Shown here: positions 34,782 through 42,674 of the stretch, piece by piece
How the letters are laid out: each line of letters starts with the position of its first letter
Numbering within the stretch: position 1 is the first letter of the stretch
NCBI GenBank assembly: GCA_947457935.1
Contig: CANGXP010000010.1
Location: 1-45,068, forward strand
DNA from: Alphaproteobacteria bacterium
Lineage (GTDB): Bacteria; Pseudomonadota; Alphaproteobacteria; JAJTHO01; CANGXP01
Direction of reading: 5' to 3'
DNA length: 45,068 bases
Position numbers and translations under genes: made by a program
Notes under the pieces: model-generated
What the model was told of the DNA's origin: nothing
Databases searched by the model: none
The model's input: the letters and a program-made list of their open reading frames with translations, nothing else

Positions 34782-35873
34782 TTAGGCTGCCTGTTTCTGT
34801 TGTTGACGCTTATAAAGGGCGTTCCATGTTGTAATAAAAATTTGCGCGTCACTTTCTGTTGTTTGCCAGCCAAGACTGAGGCGAATGGCGCTTGACGCGA
34901 TGTTTTCTGGAATACCCATGGCGCGTAATACATGGGATGATTGCACCTTACCTGAAGAGCAAGCAGAACCGCTGCTTACCGCGATGCCGCTTAAATCAAA
35001 AGCGATAACTTGCGTCTCTGCTTTAACAAAAGGCATCGCCACACACAGGGTATTCGCGACTCTCGGCGCATTTTCACCAAAAACAATCGCGCCTTGTAGC
35101 TGTTGTTGGATATAGTCACGTAAGCCTTGAATTTCAAGGGTTTGAGCGGTATTTTCACGCAATTCTTTGACTAATACGGAAAGGGAGGCAAGGAGCGGCA
35201 CATTCTCCGTGCCCGCCCGCAAGCGTTTTTCCTGTGTGCCGCCATAAATCAATGGAATCAGCAGTTCATGCGCTGTTGCCACCACCGCGCCGATGCCCTT
35301 CATGCCGCCCACTTTATGAAAAGCGAGCGTCATAAAATCAATCCCGCTATTGATAAAATCAAGCGAGATTTTGCCGAATGCTTGTACCGCGTCAACATGC
35401 AATTCTGCCCCATACTGGTGGACAAGTTTTGCAATGTCTTTAACTGGCTGTATCACGCCCGTTTCATTATTCACCGCCATGACGGAAACCAAGGAAACAG
35501 AGCGCCGTTGCAACAACGCTTCCAACGCCTGAAGGTCAACCACGCCCTCCCCATCAACGGGAATGAGCGTTTTTGTAACAGGCACATTCAGCACGGAGTC
35601 ATGCTCCACGCTGGAGACTAAAATCTCTCGCCCCGCAAACGACGCAAGCACCATGGTGTTTGCTTCACTACCGCCGCTGGTGAACAGAACTTGATGCGGT
35701 TTTGCGCCCACAAAGTCAGCCAAATCTTCACGGGCTTGCTCTACCACACGGCGTGCTTTTACGCCCATTTGATGCACGGAAGAGGGGTTTCCATATATCT
35801 CTAACCCGTCAACAAAGGCTTTTTTGACGGCGGTGCGAAGAGGAGCAGTAGCATTATAATCCAGATATATCAT
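34782..35873 (-). CDS. Second cysteine desulfurase, NifS/IscS-like
   Basis: This is a 363-residue group I cysteine desulfurase paralogue, shorter than IscS. It shows YLDYNATAPLRTAV, TSGGSEANTMVLAS, PLP Lys in AFHKVGGMKGIGA and active Cys in SSGSACSSGKVQSSHVL. Unlike IscS it lacks the extended C-terminal tail that docks IscU, so it may serve another acceptor. Tandem desulfurase genes between iscR and iscU are known from Rickettsiales. It begins 3 nt after iscR. Confidence 0.9.
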   Translation of the reverse strand: MIYLDYNATAPLRTAVKKAFVDGLEIYGNPSSVHQMGVKARRVVEQAREDLADFVGAKPHQVLFTSGGSEANTMVLASFAGREILVSSVEHDSVLNVPVTKTLIPVDGEGVVDLQALEALLQRRSVSLVSVMAVNNETGVIQPVKDIAKLVHQYGAELHVDAVQAFGKISLDFINSGIDFMTLAFHKVGGMKGIGAVVATAHELLIPLIYGGTQEKRLRAGTENVPLLASLSVLVKELRENTAQTLEIQGLRDYIQQQLQGAIVFGENAPRVANTLCVAMPFVKAETQVIAFDLSGIAVSSGSACSSGKVQSSHVLRAMGIPENIASSAIRLSLGWQTTESDAQIFITTWNALYKRQQQKQAA

Positions 35874-35876
35874 AGA

Positions 35877-36323
35877 CTACTCCGCCGCAACGCTATGCGA
35901 GTGAATACTCACTCGTTTTTCACAAACATCCGCAATACTTACACTGCTTAAATAACGATGCATCTGTTGTCCCAATGCTGACCACAAATCATGGGTAAGG
36001 CACTGACTTTTTGCTTTCATGCATCCATTACCCGCTTTATTTTTGCAGCGGGTTACATCCAGCGGCTCATCAACGGCCAAAATAATATCAGCGATAGTTG
36101 TGCCCGTCACACCGTGGGTAAGCACATAGCCGCCCCCTGGCCCTCTTGCGCTGGTGACCACGTTTGCACGGCGCAATTTTGCAAATAACTGCTCAAGGTA
36201 GGAAAGCGAAATATCTTGCCGTTCGGCAATATCACTTAAGGAAACGGGCTTGCCTTGTTGCCCATAAAGCCCCAAATCAACCAGCGCCATCACGGCATAA
36301 CGTCCTTTGGTGTTAAGCTTCAT
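35877..36323 (-). CDS. iscR: Rrf2-family Fe-S cluster regulator IscR
   Basis: IscR senses Fe-S status by binding a [2Fe-2S] cluster and represses the isc operon when loaded. The 148-residue protein begins MKLNTKGRYAVMALVDLG, has the recognition helix LSYLEQLFAKLRRANVVTSARGPGGGY, and likely cluster ligands C93, C101 and C108 with H111 nearby. An extra Cys (C134) is near the end. A dispersed palindrome at 35898-35915 encodes RVSIHS in the C-terminal tail. A near-consensus type-1 IscR site lies upstream of cysE, the first gene of this operon. Confidence 0.94.
   Translation of the reverse strand: MKLNTKGRYAVMALVDLGLYGQQGKPVSLSDIAERQDISLSYLEQLFAKLRRANVVTSARGPGGGYVLTHGVTGTTIADIILAVDEPLDVTRCKNKAGNGCMKAKSQCLTHDLWSALGQQMHRYLSSVSIADVCEKRVSIHSHSVAAE
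35898..35915. repeat. Dispersed 18-bp palindrome, copy 9 (in iscR)
   Basis: The plus strand reads CGAGTGAATACTCACTCG. It has 7-bp arms and differs from the SlmA consensus core at one position. It is read as Arg-Val-Ser-Ile-His-Ser, the frame used in mnmA. Confidence 0.8.
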
Positions 36324-36326
36324 AGG

Positions 36327-37049
36327 CTAAATTCCGCCTCCGTTTGAAACCACTATTTTAGGACGCGATACAGCAGTTTCGTCTGTCATCTCTAATTCTG
36401 CCACACGTTTTTTGAGTGCCTTCATTTCAGTGCACAATATTTCAATTGCTTTTGCTGTGGGGTCATCGTCCCGCATACCATCTGCGCCGTACGCCATGAA
36501 TGCCTGACAGTCTTGATTGAGGGGAATAGACGGCATTTTTTGGACGAGTCGTGCGGGCACACCCACCGCCGTTGTGTTATCAGGAACATCAATTAAAACA
36601 ACGGCATTCGCCCCCACTCGCGCATATTCGCCAACCGTGATGGGACCTAAAATTTGTGCCCCCGCGCCAACAATCGCACCATTTTTGAGGGTTGGATGGC
36701 GTTTTTCTGCATTAGAAGATAATCCGCCCAACGTCACCGCTTGATAGAGTGTTACGTCATCGCCAATTTCCGCTGTTTCGCCAATGACAACGCCTGTGCC
36801 GTGATCAATAAAAAATCGCCTGCCAATTTTAACAGCGGGATGAATTTCAATCCCTGTAAGAATACGAGAAATATAGGCAACAACGTGCGCTATTAGTTTT
36901 AAATGATTGCGCCATAGAAAATGCGCCACCCGATGCAACACGAGCGCATGAAACCCCGGATATGTCAAAACAACCTGCAACAACGAGTGCGCCGCAGGGT
37001 CACGCACCCGAATAGCCTTAATATCATCGCGAAGTTGCCGAAAGGGCAT
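36327..37049 (-). CDS. cysE: Serine O-acetyltransferase
   Basis: CysE makes O-acetylserine, the committed precursor of cysteine. The 240-residue protein has an N-terminal helical region ([26 protein letters not shown]) and a left-handed beta-helix of hexapeptide repeats with [28 protein letters not shown] and [24 protein letters not shown]. The C-terminus is longer than minimal CysE, ending in a charged helix. As first gene of the isc operon, 3 nt before iscR, it links cysteine supply to sulfur demand. Confidence 0.95.
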   Translation of the reverse strand: MPFRQLRDDIKAIRVRDPAAHSLLQVVLTYPGFHALVLHRVAHFLWRNHLKLIAHVVAYISRILTGIEIHPAVKIGRRFFIDHGTGVVIGETAEIGDDVTLYQAVTLGGLSSNAEKRHPTLKNGAIVGAGAQILGPITVGEYARVGANAVVLIDVPDNTTAVGVPARLVQKMPSIPLNQDCQAFMAYGADGMRDDDPTAKAIEILCTEMKALKKRVAELEMTDETAVSRPKIVVSNGGGI

Positions 37050-37112
37050 GGTGTCCTCAAAAAAATCTTTTAATCAGTTGCCCGAGTATGATAAGCATCA
37101 ATCCAAAGTGGA

Positions 37113-37141
37113 ACTTTACTATATCCTACTTTAATAGTCAA
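37113..37141 (-). promoter_or_regulatory. Candidate promoter of the cysE-isc operon
   Basis: On the minus strand TTGACT (37141-37136), a 17-nt spacer and TAAAGT (37118-37113) lie about 64 nt before the cysE ATG. The -35 box is nearly perfect; the -10 box matches four of six positions. It overlaps the predicted IscR site. Confidence 0.55.
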
Positions 37142-37145
37142 GTAT
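37121..37145 (-). promoter_or_regulatory. IscR type-1-like binding site
   Basis: Read on the minus strand, the 25 bp match the E. coli type-1 IscR consensus (half-sites ATASYYGACT and YAGTCRRSTAT around a WWW-type centre) at 22 positions: ATACTTGACT at one end, then ATTAA, and AGTAGGATAT at the other. The three mismatches are all in the second half-site. It spans the predicted -35 box, as expected for repression by cluster-loaded IscR encoded in the same operon. Confidence 0.7.
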
Positions 37146-37178
37146 ACCGCTGTCACTATTTTTTATAGAAATGTTGTC

Positions 37179-37829
37179 ATGCCTGAAGTAATGATTAGTG
37201 GCCCTGTGGGTCGTTTAGAAGCACGATACAGCCCTGGTAAAACTGAAAAAGCACCGATTGCGCTGTTGTTGCATCCGCATCCGCGCCCCGATGATAACCC
37301 CGCTAATCGCGGGAGCATGAACACCAAAGTGATTTATGTTTTGTATCATACGCTGGTGAAAGCAGGGTATGCGACATTACGTTTTAATTTTCGCGGTGTG
37401 GGCAAAAGCCAAGGCGAGTATGATAAAGGCGATGGAGAATTAGCCGATGCAGCGGCAGTCCTTGATTGGTTGCAACTCCATAACCTTGATGCGTCAAAAG
37501 TGCTTGTTGCAGGATTTTCATTTGGCGCATGGATTTGCATGCAACTGTTGATGCGCCGCCCTGAGATTGACAGATTTATTGCGATTGCGCCTCCCGCCCA
37601 TAAGTATGACTTTAGTTTCTTGGCGCCTTGCCCGTCTTCAGGTCTTATTTTAACAGGCGATAAAGATGATATTGCGCCAGAGCCGTATACAAAATTACTG
37701 GCCGCAAAACTCGCCAAGCAAAAAGATATTCAGATTGATTATCGGGTGGCAAGTGGCGTTGACCACTTCTTCACGGGGCGGCTAGATGATTTGATGCTGA
37801 CGGTTGAGGATTATCTCAACGGAATTTAA
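37179..37829 (+). CDS. Alpha/beta hydrolase family protein
   Basis: The 216-residue protein is a compact alpha/beta hydrolase: LLLHPHPRPDDNPANRGS (oxyanion region), TLRFNFRGVGKSQGEYD, nucleophile Ser in VAGFSFGAW, the acidic residue near LTGDKDDI, and catalytic His in GVDHFF. This small family (often annotated as hydrolase of the alpha/beta superfamily, COG2945) is widespread in Proteobacteria and its substrate is unknown. It is divergent from cysE, sharing the 129-nt promoter region with the IscR site, so it might also be IscR-affected. Confidence 0.85.
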   Translation: MPEVMISGPVGRLEARYSPGKTEKAPIALLLHPHPRPDDNPANRGSMNTKVIYVLYHTLVKAGYATLRFNFRGVGKSQGEYDKGDGELADAAAVLDWLQLHNLDASKVLVAGFSFGAWICMQLLMRRPEIDRFIAIAPPAHKYDFSFLAPCPSSGLILTGDKDDIAPEPYTKLLAAKLAKQKDIQIDYRVASGVDHFFTGRLDDLMLTVEDYLNGI

Positions 37830-37844
37830 TTTCTGTTGAACCAT

Positions 37845-37880
37845 AAAAAACGACCGCGTTTTGCAAGGCGGTCGTTTTTT
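37845..37880. terminator. Bidirectional intrinsic terminator
   Basis: Perfect 13-bp arms, aaaaaacgaccgc and gcggtcgtttttt, enclose a 10-nt loop. The arms supply a T-run on both strands, so it can terminate both the hydrolase gene and the convergent cspA. Confidence 0.93.
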
Positions 37881-37898
37881 ACTAAACTGTAGGAGATC

Positions 37899-38102
37899 CT
37901 AGGAAACTTTGAGGTTTACTGCTGAGCTTTTACCGTTTTGTGCTGCCAATTCGTATTGCACGGCTTGACCTTCACGCAAATTGTTCAAACCTGCTTTTTC
38001 AACAGCACTGATGTGAACAAAAATATCTTTCGTGCCATCGCTAGGTTGAATGAAGCCGTATCCTTTGGTTGCGTTAAACCATTTTACTGTTCCGTTTGCC
38101 AT
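37899..38102 (-). CDS. cspA: Cold-shock domain protein (CspA family)
   Basis: CspA-type proteins bind single-stranded RNA and melt secondary structure. The 67-residue protein is a single cold-shock domain with KWFNATKGYGFIQP (RNP1 KGYGFI) and DIFVHISAVE (RNP2 VHIS). Length is normal. A predicted promoter at 38214-38241 gives a leader of roughly 100 nt, as is common for temperature-responsive csp genes. Cold induction is likely but not shown by sequence. Confidence 0.95.
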   Translation of the reverse strand: MANGTVKWFNATKGYGFIQPSDGTKDIFVHISAVEKAGLNNLREGQAVQYELAAQNGKSSAVNLKVS

Positions 38103-38213
38103 AGTAGTCTTGTCTCTTCTCTTGAAATTCTACTCTTCCCTAGAAAAATCTAAGGAGAAAGCAGTAGTAAGCCAATGCAATGCACAGCGTCCTATAGGTT
38201 GAAATTAAGCATA

Positions 38214-38241
38214 CATATACCACAGCTATCAGAAAAGTCAA
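38214..38241 (-). promoter_or_regulatory. Candidate cspA promoter
   Basis: On the minus strand TTGACT (38241-38236), 16-nt spacer and TATATG (38219-38214). The start point would be near 38207, leaving a leader of about 105 nt before the cspA ATG. Confidence 0.55.
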
Positions 38242-38476
38242 GGTTGTAATGACGCGTCACACCACTCGGGAATGCCGACATTTCAAGCCGTTGAGTGTGA
38301 TAATTAAGTTACAATCTTATGTCTGTTTTTGTAGTAAAATGCTGTTCTGTTGAAATTGTTAAACGGGGCATTTTTTGCGCTTGTCAAAGCGAAAAACTGC
38401 GGCTAAACAACCATAAAGTAATTTTATTGCGTCTCGTGAAAAACCACAGAGAACCAAGAGAAAAAGGGCGTACTCG
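38242..38476. other. Intergenic region upstream of the PDH operon
   Basis: This 235-nt gap has no supported gene. It should hold the pdh promoter. One candidate is TTGTCA (38381-38386), 17 nt, TAAACA (38404-38409); another is TTACAA, 17 nt, TAGTAA near 38310-38339. Neither is strong. Confidence 0.4.
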
Positions 38477-39481
38477 ATGACTACCACCCCCAAAAACACC
38501 GATAAAAAATCTGCCAAGATCTCCTACACAAAAGAACAGTTACTGCATTTTTACCGTGAGATGCTGAGCATCCGCCGCTTTGAAGAGCGTGCAGGGCAGC
38601 TTTATGGCATGGGGCTGATTGGCGGATTCTGCCACCTTTATATCGGTCAAGAGGCCGTTGTGGTTGGGATGCAAGCAGCAATCACGCCTGATGATGCAGT
38701 GCTCACCAGCTATCGCGACCACGGCCATATGTTGGCGTGTGGGATGGAAGCACGCGGGGTGATGGCGGAACTCACGGGACGTAGTGGTGGTTATTCGCGT
38801 GGTAAAGGCGGCTCCATGCATATGTTTAGTCGCGAGAAAAATTTTTACGGCGGACATGGTATTGTAGGCGCGCAAGTGCCGATTGGCACAGGCATCGCGT
38901 TTAACTACAACTATCGCAATCAAAAGCGCGTGTGTTTGACCTATTTGGGTGATGGTGCGGTGAATCAGGGGCAGGTGTATGAGTCCTTCAACATGGCTAG
39001 TTTATGGAAATTGCCTGTTATTTATGTGATTGAAAACAATCAGTATGGCATGGGCACCAGCGTGGCGCGCGCCTCTGCGGTAACCGATCTCTACAAGCGT
39101 GGTTCTGGTTTCGGCATTGAAGGCGAGGCTGTAGATGGCATGGATGTATTAGCTGTGAAAGCTGCGGCTGATAAGGCAGTTGCATGGTGCAAAAGCGGTA
39201 AAGGCCCCTACATTTTAGAAATGAAGACGTATCGCTATCGGGGGCACTCCATGTCAGATCCTGCTAAATACCGCACCAAAGAAGAACTCGAGAAAATGAA
39301 AACGGAACACGATCCGATTTTGATGGTGAAAGCCCTGTATCTCAAAGAAGGCGGCTCTGAAGACGCCCTCAAAAAAGTGGAGCAAGAAATTAAAGCCATC
39401 ATGGAAGAGGCAGTGGAATTTGCGAAAGCCAGCCCTGAGCCTGATCCCGCTGAGTTGTGGACAGATATTCTGGTTGCGTGA
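38477..39481 (+). CDS. pdhA: Pyruvate dehydrogenase E1 component subunit alpha
   Basis: E1 decarboxylates pyruvate with thiamine diphosphate and reductively acetylates E2. The 334-residue alpha subunit shows MLSIRRFEERAGQLYGMG, the TPP motif GDGAVNQGQVYESFNMASLW, VIENNQYGMGTS and the phosphorylation-loop-like TYRYRGHSMSDPAKYR. It is the first gene of the PDH operon and precedes pdhB by 66 nt. Alpha/beta E1 with a lipoyl-bearing beta is typical of Alphaproteobacteria. Confidence 0.97.
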   Translation: MTTTPKNTDKKSAKISYTKEQLLHFYREMLSIRRFEERAGQLYGMGLIGGFCHLYIGQEAVVVGMQAAITPDDAVLTSYRDHGHMLACGMEARGVMAELTGRSGGYSRGKGGSMHMFSREKNFYGGHGIVGAQVPIGTGIAFNYNYRNQKRVCLTYLGDGAVNQGQVYESFNMASLWKLPVIYVIENNQYGMGTSVARASAVTDLYKRGSGFGIEGEAVDGMDVLAVKAAADKAVAWCKSGKGPYILEMKTYRYRGHSMSDPAKYRTKEELEKMKTEHDPILMVKALYLKEGGSEDALKKVEQEIKAIMEEAVEFAKASPEPDPAELWTDILVA

Positions 39482-39547
39482 TCTTGAGCAATCACAAAGC
39501 CTCATCTATCTTTTACGCATAAACCCTACATTATTAGGAAATTCACT

Positions 39548-40915
39548 ATGTCCGTTCAAGTTCTTATGCCCGCCCTTTCCCCTACGATGACAGAGGGAAA
39601 CCTTGCTCGTTGGCTCAAAAAAGAGGGGGACCAGATTAGCGCGGGCGATGTGATTGCCGAGATTGAAACGGACAAAGCGACCATGGAAGTGGAAGCCGTG
39701 GATGAAGGCATTCTGGGCAAAATTCTTATTGCAGAAGGTACGCAAAATGTAGCGGTGAATACCCCTATTGCGTTGTTGTTAGGTGAAGGGGAAGACAAGG
39801 GCGCAGCAATTGCGGCGAATGAGAATAAAGGCACGAGTCATGCGGCACAAGGTGCAAGCAAGGAAGAAAAAGTGTCTGTAAGCACTGTTGCAGCACCACT
39901 CGTAACTGTTGGTAATGATCCCGAATACGGTAAAACCCGCCCGCAGACTGTCCGCGAAGCCCTCCGTGATGCCATGGCAGAAGAAATGCGCCGTGATGAC
40001 AATGTGTTTGTCATGGGCGAGGAAGTGGCGGAATACCAAGGGGCGTATAAAATCACCCAAGGTCTGTTGCAGGAATTCAGTGCACGCCGCGTGATTGACA
40101 CCCCTATTACCGAACATGGTTTTGCGGGACTTGCGGTCGGGGCAGCGTTTATGAACTTACGCCCTGTAGTCGAGTTTATGACGTTCAATTTTGCGATGCA
40201 GGCTATTGATCATATCATCAACTCTGCAGCTAAAACACTGTATATGAGTGGTGGGCAAATGGGCTGCCCCATTGTGTTTAGAGGGCCCAATGGGGCGGCA
40301 AGCCGTGTGGGCGCACAGCACTCTCAATGCTATGCAAGCTGGTATGCACACTGCCCTGGTTTGAAAGTAATTGCACCGTATAGTGCAGCCGACTGCAAAG
40401 GACTTTTGAAGGCTGCTATTCGCGACAACAACCCTATTATTTTCCTAGAAAATGAGCTCACCTACGGGATGACGTTTGATGTGCCAGAGGATGAGAATTT
40501 TATTCTCCCTATCGGCAAGGCAAAGATTGTGCGGGAAGGCAAAGATGTCACCATCACCGCGTTCTCCATCATGGTGAAATACGCACTGGAAGCCGCGGAA
40601 GAACTAGCGAAAATCGGTATTGAGGCAGAGGTGATTGACTTGCGTACTTTGCGTCCGTTGGACATCGAAACGATTGTTACGAGTGTGAAAAAAACCAACC
40701 GTGTTGTGTCCTTGGAAGAGGGCTGGCCTGTTGCGGGGATGGGGTCTGAAATTGCCGCTATCATCATGGAAAATGCGTTTGATTATCTCGATGCGCCTGT
40801 GTTGCGTGTTACAGGCAAAGACGTGCCGTTGCCATATGCAGCAAACCTTGAGAAACTTGCGCTGCCCCAAGTGGCGGATGTGATAGAGGCAGTGAAGGCG
40901 GTTTGTTATAAGTAG
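39548..40915 (+). CDS. pdhB: Pyruvate dehydrogenase E1 beta with N-terminal lipoyl domain
   Basis: The 455-residue protein is a fusion. Residues 1-80 form a lipoyl domain ([18 protein letters not shown], lipoyl Lys in [12 protein letters not shown]), residues 80-130 a flexible linker, and the rest the E1 beta transketolase domain ([54 protein letters not shown]). The fused lipoyl domain is a known alphaproteobacterial trait. Its DNA is closely similar to the first 230 nt of pdhC, suggesting domain duplication or gene conversion. TTAGGAAA precedes the ATG. Confidence 0.97.
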   Translation: MSVQVLMPALSPTMTEGNLARWLKKEGDQISAGDVIAEIETDKATMEVEAVDEGILGKILIAEGTQNVAVNTPIALLLGEGEDKGAAIAANENKGTSHAAQGASKEEKVSVSTVAAPLVTVGNDPEYGKTRPQTVREALRDAMAEEMRRDDNVFVMGEEVAEYQGAYKITQGLLQEFSARRVIDTPITEHGFAGLAVGAAFMNLRPVVEFMTFNFAMQAIDHIINSAAKTLYMSGGQMGCPIVFRGPNGAASRVGAQHSQCYASWYAHCPGLKVIAPYSAADCKGLLKAAIRDNNPIIFLENELTYGMTFDVPEDENFILPIGKAKIVREGKDVTITAFSIMVKYALEAAEELAKIGIEAEVIDLRTLRPLDIETIVTSVKKTNRVVSLEEGWPVAGMGSEIAAIIMENAFDYLDAPVLRVTGKDVPLPYAANLEKLALPQVADVIEAVKAVCYK

Positions 40916-40927
40916 GCTGGATGATTT

Positions 40928-41356
40928 ATGGATGATAGTTATATTCAGCAAAAAATGGATGAGATATGGCTTGAGGCTGTTCGGATTCAAGAAGAAGACT
41001 TGAGTGTGGACGAGGAAACTCTCGATGTGCTTTATGAAGGCAGGACAGAAGTTCTTACGACTATGGTAGTCAGTAAGTTAAGTTTGTCGCAGGAAGATGC
41101 CGAAAAAGTAACGTGGATTTTAGGTGGATTAGCGATTGGAGGGGGCGTTCGGGGAGAAGAGGGGGAATTTAATGAAATGTTAGATGGGCTCTTCACTGGA
41201 TGGGATTTTAAAGAATTAGATGATGCGGTGCAAGGCATTGATTTATTAGAGAAAATGGGGGGGGGGGTAGATGTGAGAGTTTTAGAATACATGAGGCATA
41301 TTCATAACGGTATTGTGACACGACGATATCTCAATAAAGAAGGCGGTATGGAGTAG
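40928..41356 (+). CDS. Hypothetical protein, 142 aa, within the PDH operon
   Basis: I do not recognise this protein. It is strongly acidic (many Glu and Asp) and soluble, with a helical N-terminus ([20 protein letters not shown]) and a Gly-rich middle ([19 protein letters not shown]). It sits 12 nt after pdhB and 65 nt before pdhC, an unusual place since pdhB and pdhC are normally adjacent. An 11-G tract at 41257-41267 encodes Met-Gly-Gly-Gly-Val; loss or gain of one G would replace the last ~30 residues. Possible roles (PDH modulator, inserted orphan) cannot be separated. Confidence 0.6.
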   Translation: MDDSYIQQKMDEIWLEAVRIQEEDLSVDEETLDVLYEGRTEVLTTMVVSKLSLSQEDAEKVTWILGGLAIGGGVRGEEGEFNEMLDGLFTGWDFKELDDAVQGIDLLEKMGGGVDVRVLEYMRHIHNGIVTRRYLNKEGGME

Positions 41357-41421
41357 GACTTAGCAAGCATTTTCTAGCTACTATTTGTGTACGAGAGACA
41401 AAAAATATAAGGATTAATTTC

Positions 41422-42663
41422 ATGGCTATTCAAGTTTTAATGCCCGCGCTTTCTCCCACCATGACAGAAGGCAATCTTGCTAAATGGCATAAAAAAGAAG
41501 GCGATACGGTGAGTGCAGGCGATGTGATTGCCGAGATTGAAACCGACAAAGCCACCATGGAAGTGGAAGCGGTGGATGAAGGTATTTTGGGGAAAATCCT
41601 TGTTGCTGAGGGCAGCCAAGGCGTGAAAGTGAATGAAGTCATTGCAGTGCTGGTGGGCGAGGGAGAAAAATATGAGGCGGGAAGCGCGAGCCAAAAGGCA
41701 CAAGCGGCAGAACAGCCTAAGACTGTAACCGCTGCGAATGTCCCTGATGCAAAAGCATCTGCTCCTAAATCCTTAACTCTTACCCCTGTTGCGGGTAACC
41801 GTCCGTTCGCTTCTCCTTTGGCACGCCGCATTGCCGAGCAAAATAATGTTGATTTGTCTGCTATCAAAGGCAGTGGCCCTAATGGGCGGATTGTCAAGGC
41901 GGATGTGGAAAATGTCAAAGCAACGGGCGGCAAGTCGTCATCAGCAGCGAAAAAATCCGCTGATACCTTCAGTTTGCTGCCTGATGTTGAACTCATCCCG
42001 CACACCACCATGCGTAAAGTGATTGCGAAACGCCTCACTGAAGCCAAACAGCAAGTGCCACATTTTTATCTGAATATGGATATTGAGTTGGATGCCTTGT
42101 TGGCGTTACGCAAACAACTCAATGCGCGTGATGAAAAACTGAAATTAAGCGTGAATGATTTCATTATTCGTGCCTGTGCTTTGGCGTTAGTCGAAGTGCC
42201 CGCCGCGAATGCCTCATGGAGTGATGAAGGCGTACATCAATATGCATGGCCTGATATTTCGGTGGCGGTGGCGATTGAAGGGGGACTCATTACCCCCATT
42301 ATTCGCGCCGCCCATGATAAGCGCTTGCCCACGTTGTCGTCAGAGATGAAAGACTTAGCATCACGGGCGCGGGCGGGAAAACTGAAGCCAGAAGAATTCC
42401 AAGGTGGCACGTTTAGTTTGTCAAACTTAGGCATGTTTGGGGTTAAAAACTTCAACGCGATTATCAACCCGCCACAGGGCTGTATTTTAGCGGTGGGTGC
42501 AGGCGAAGAACGCCCTGTGGTGAAAAACGGTAGCCTTGCCGTTGCAACCGTAATGACCGCAACGCTGTCTGTTGACCACCGCGTGGTGGATGGCGCGGTA
42601 GGTGCGCAGTTCTTAGGCGCGTTTAAGAAATTGCTGGAAGATCCGTTAGCGTTGGTTTTGTAG
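41422..42663 (+). CDS. pdhC: Dihydrolipoamide acetyltransferase, PDH E2
   Basis: E2 is the core of the PDH complex and transfers acetyl to CoA. The 413-residue protein has one lipoyl domain (residues 1-80, Lys in [12 protein letters not shown]), a peripheral-subunit-binding domain ([28 protein letters not shown], about 130-165) and a catalytic domain ending in [19 protein letters not shown] with the active-site His and Asp. With the lipoyl domain on E1 beta, each E1-E2 unit has two swinging arms. AAGGA lies 9 nt before the ATG. Confidence 0.97.
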   Translation: MAIQVLMPALSPTMTEGNLAKWHKKEGDTVSAGDVIAEIETDKATMEVEAVDEGILGKILVAEGSQGVKVNEVIAVLVGEGEKYEAGSASQKAQAAEQPKTVTAANVPDAKASAPKSLTLTPVAGNRPFASPLARRIAEQNNVDLSAIKGSGPNGRIVKADVENVKATGGKSSSAAKKSADTFSLLPDVELIPHTTMRKVIAKRLTEAKQQVPHFYLNMDIELDALLALRKQLNARDEKLKLSVNDFIIRACALALVEVPAANASWSDEGVHQYAWPDISVAVAIEGGLITPIIRAAHDKRLPTLSSEMKDLASRARAGKLKPEEFQGGTFSLSNLGMFGVKNFNAIINPPQGCILAVGAGEERPVVKNGSLAVATVMTATLSVDHRVVDGAVGAQFLGAFKKLLEDPLALVL

Positions 42664-42674
42664 GATAAAAGAAC

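Noticed and set aside
34218-34895. 225-residue open frame antisense to the desulfurases
   Set aside because: It spans the junction of two certain genes on the other strand and has no motif.
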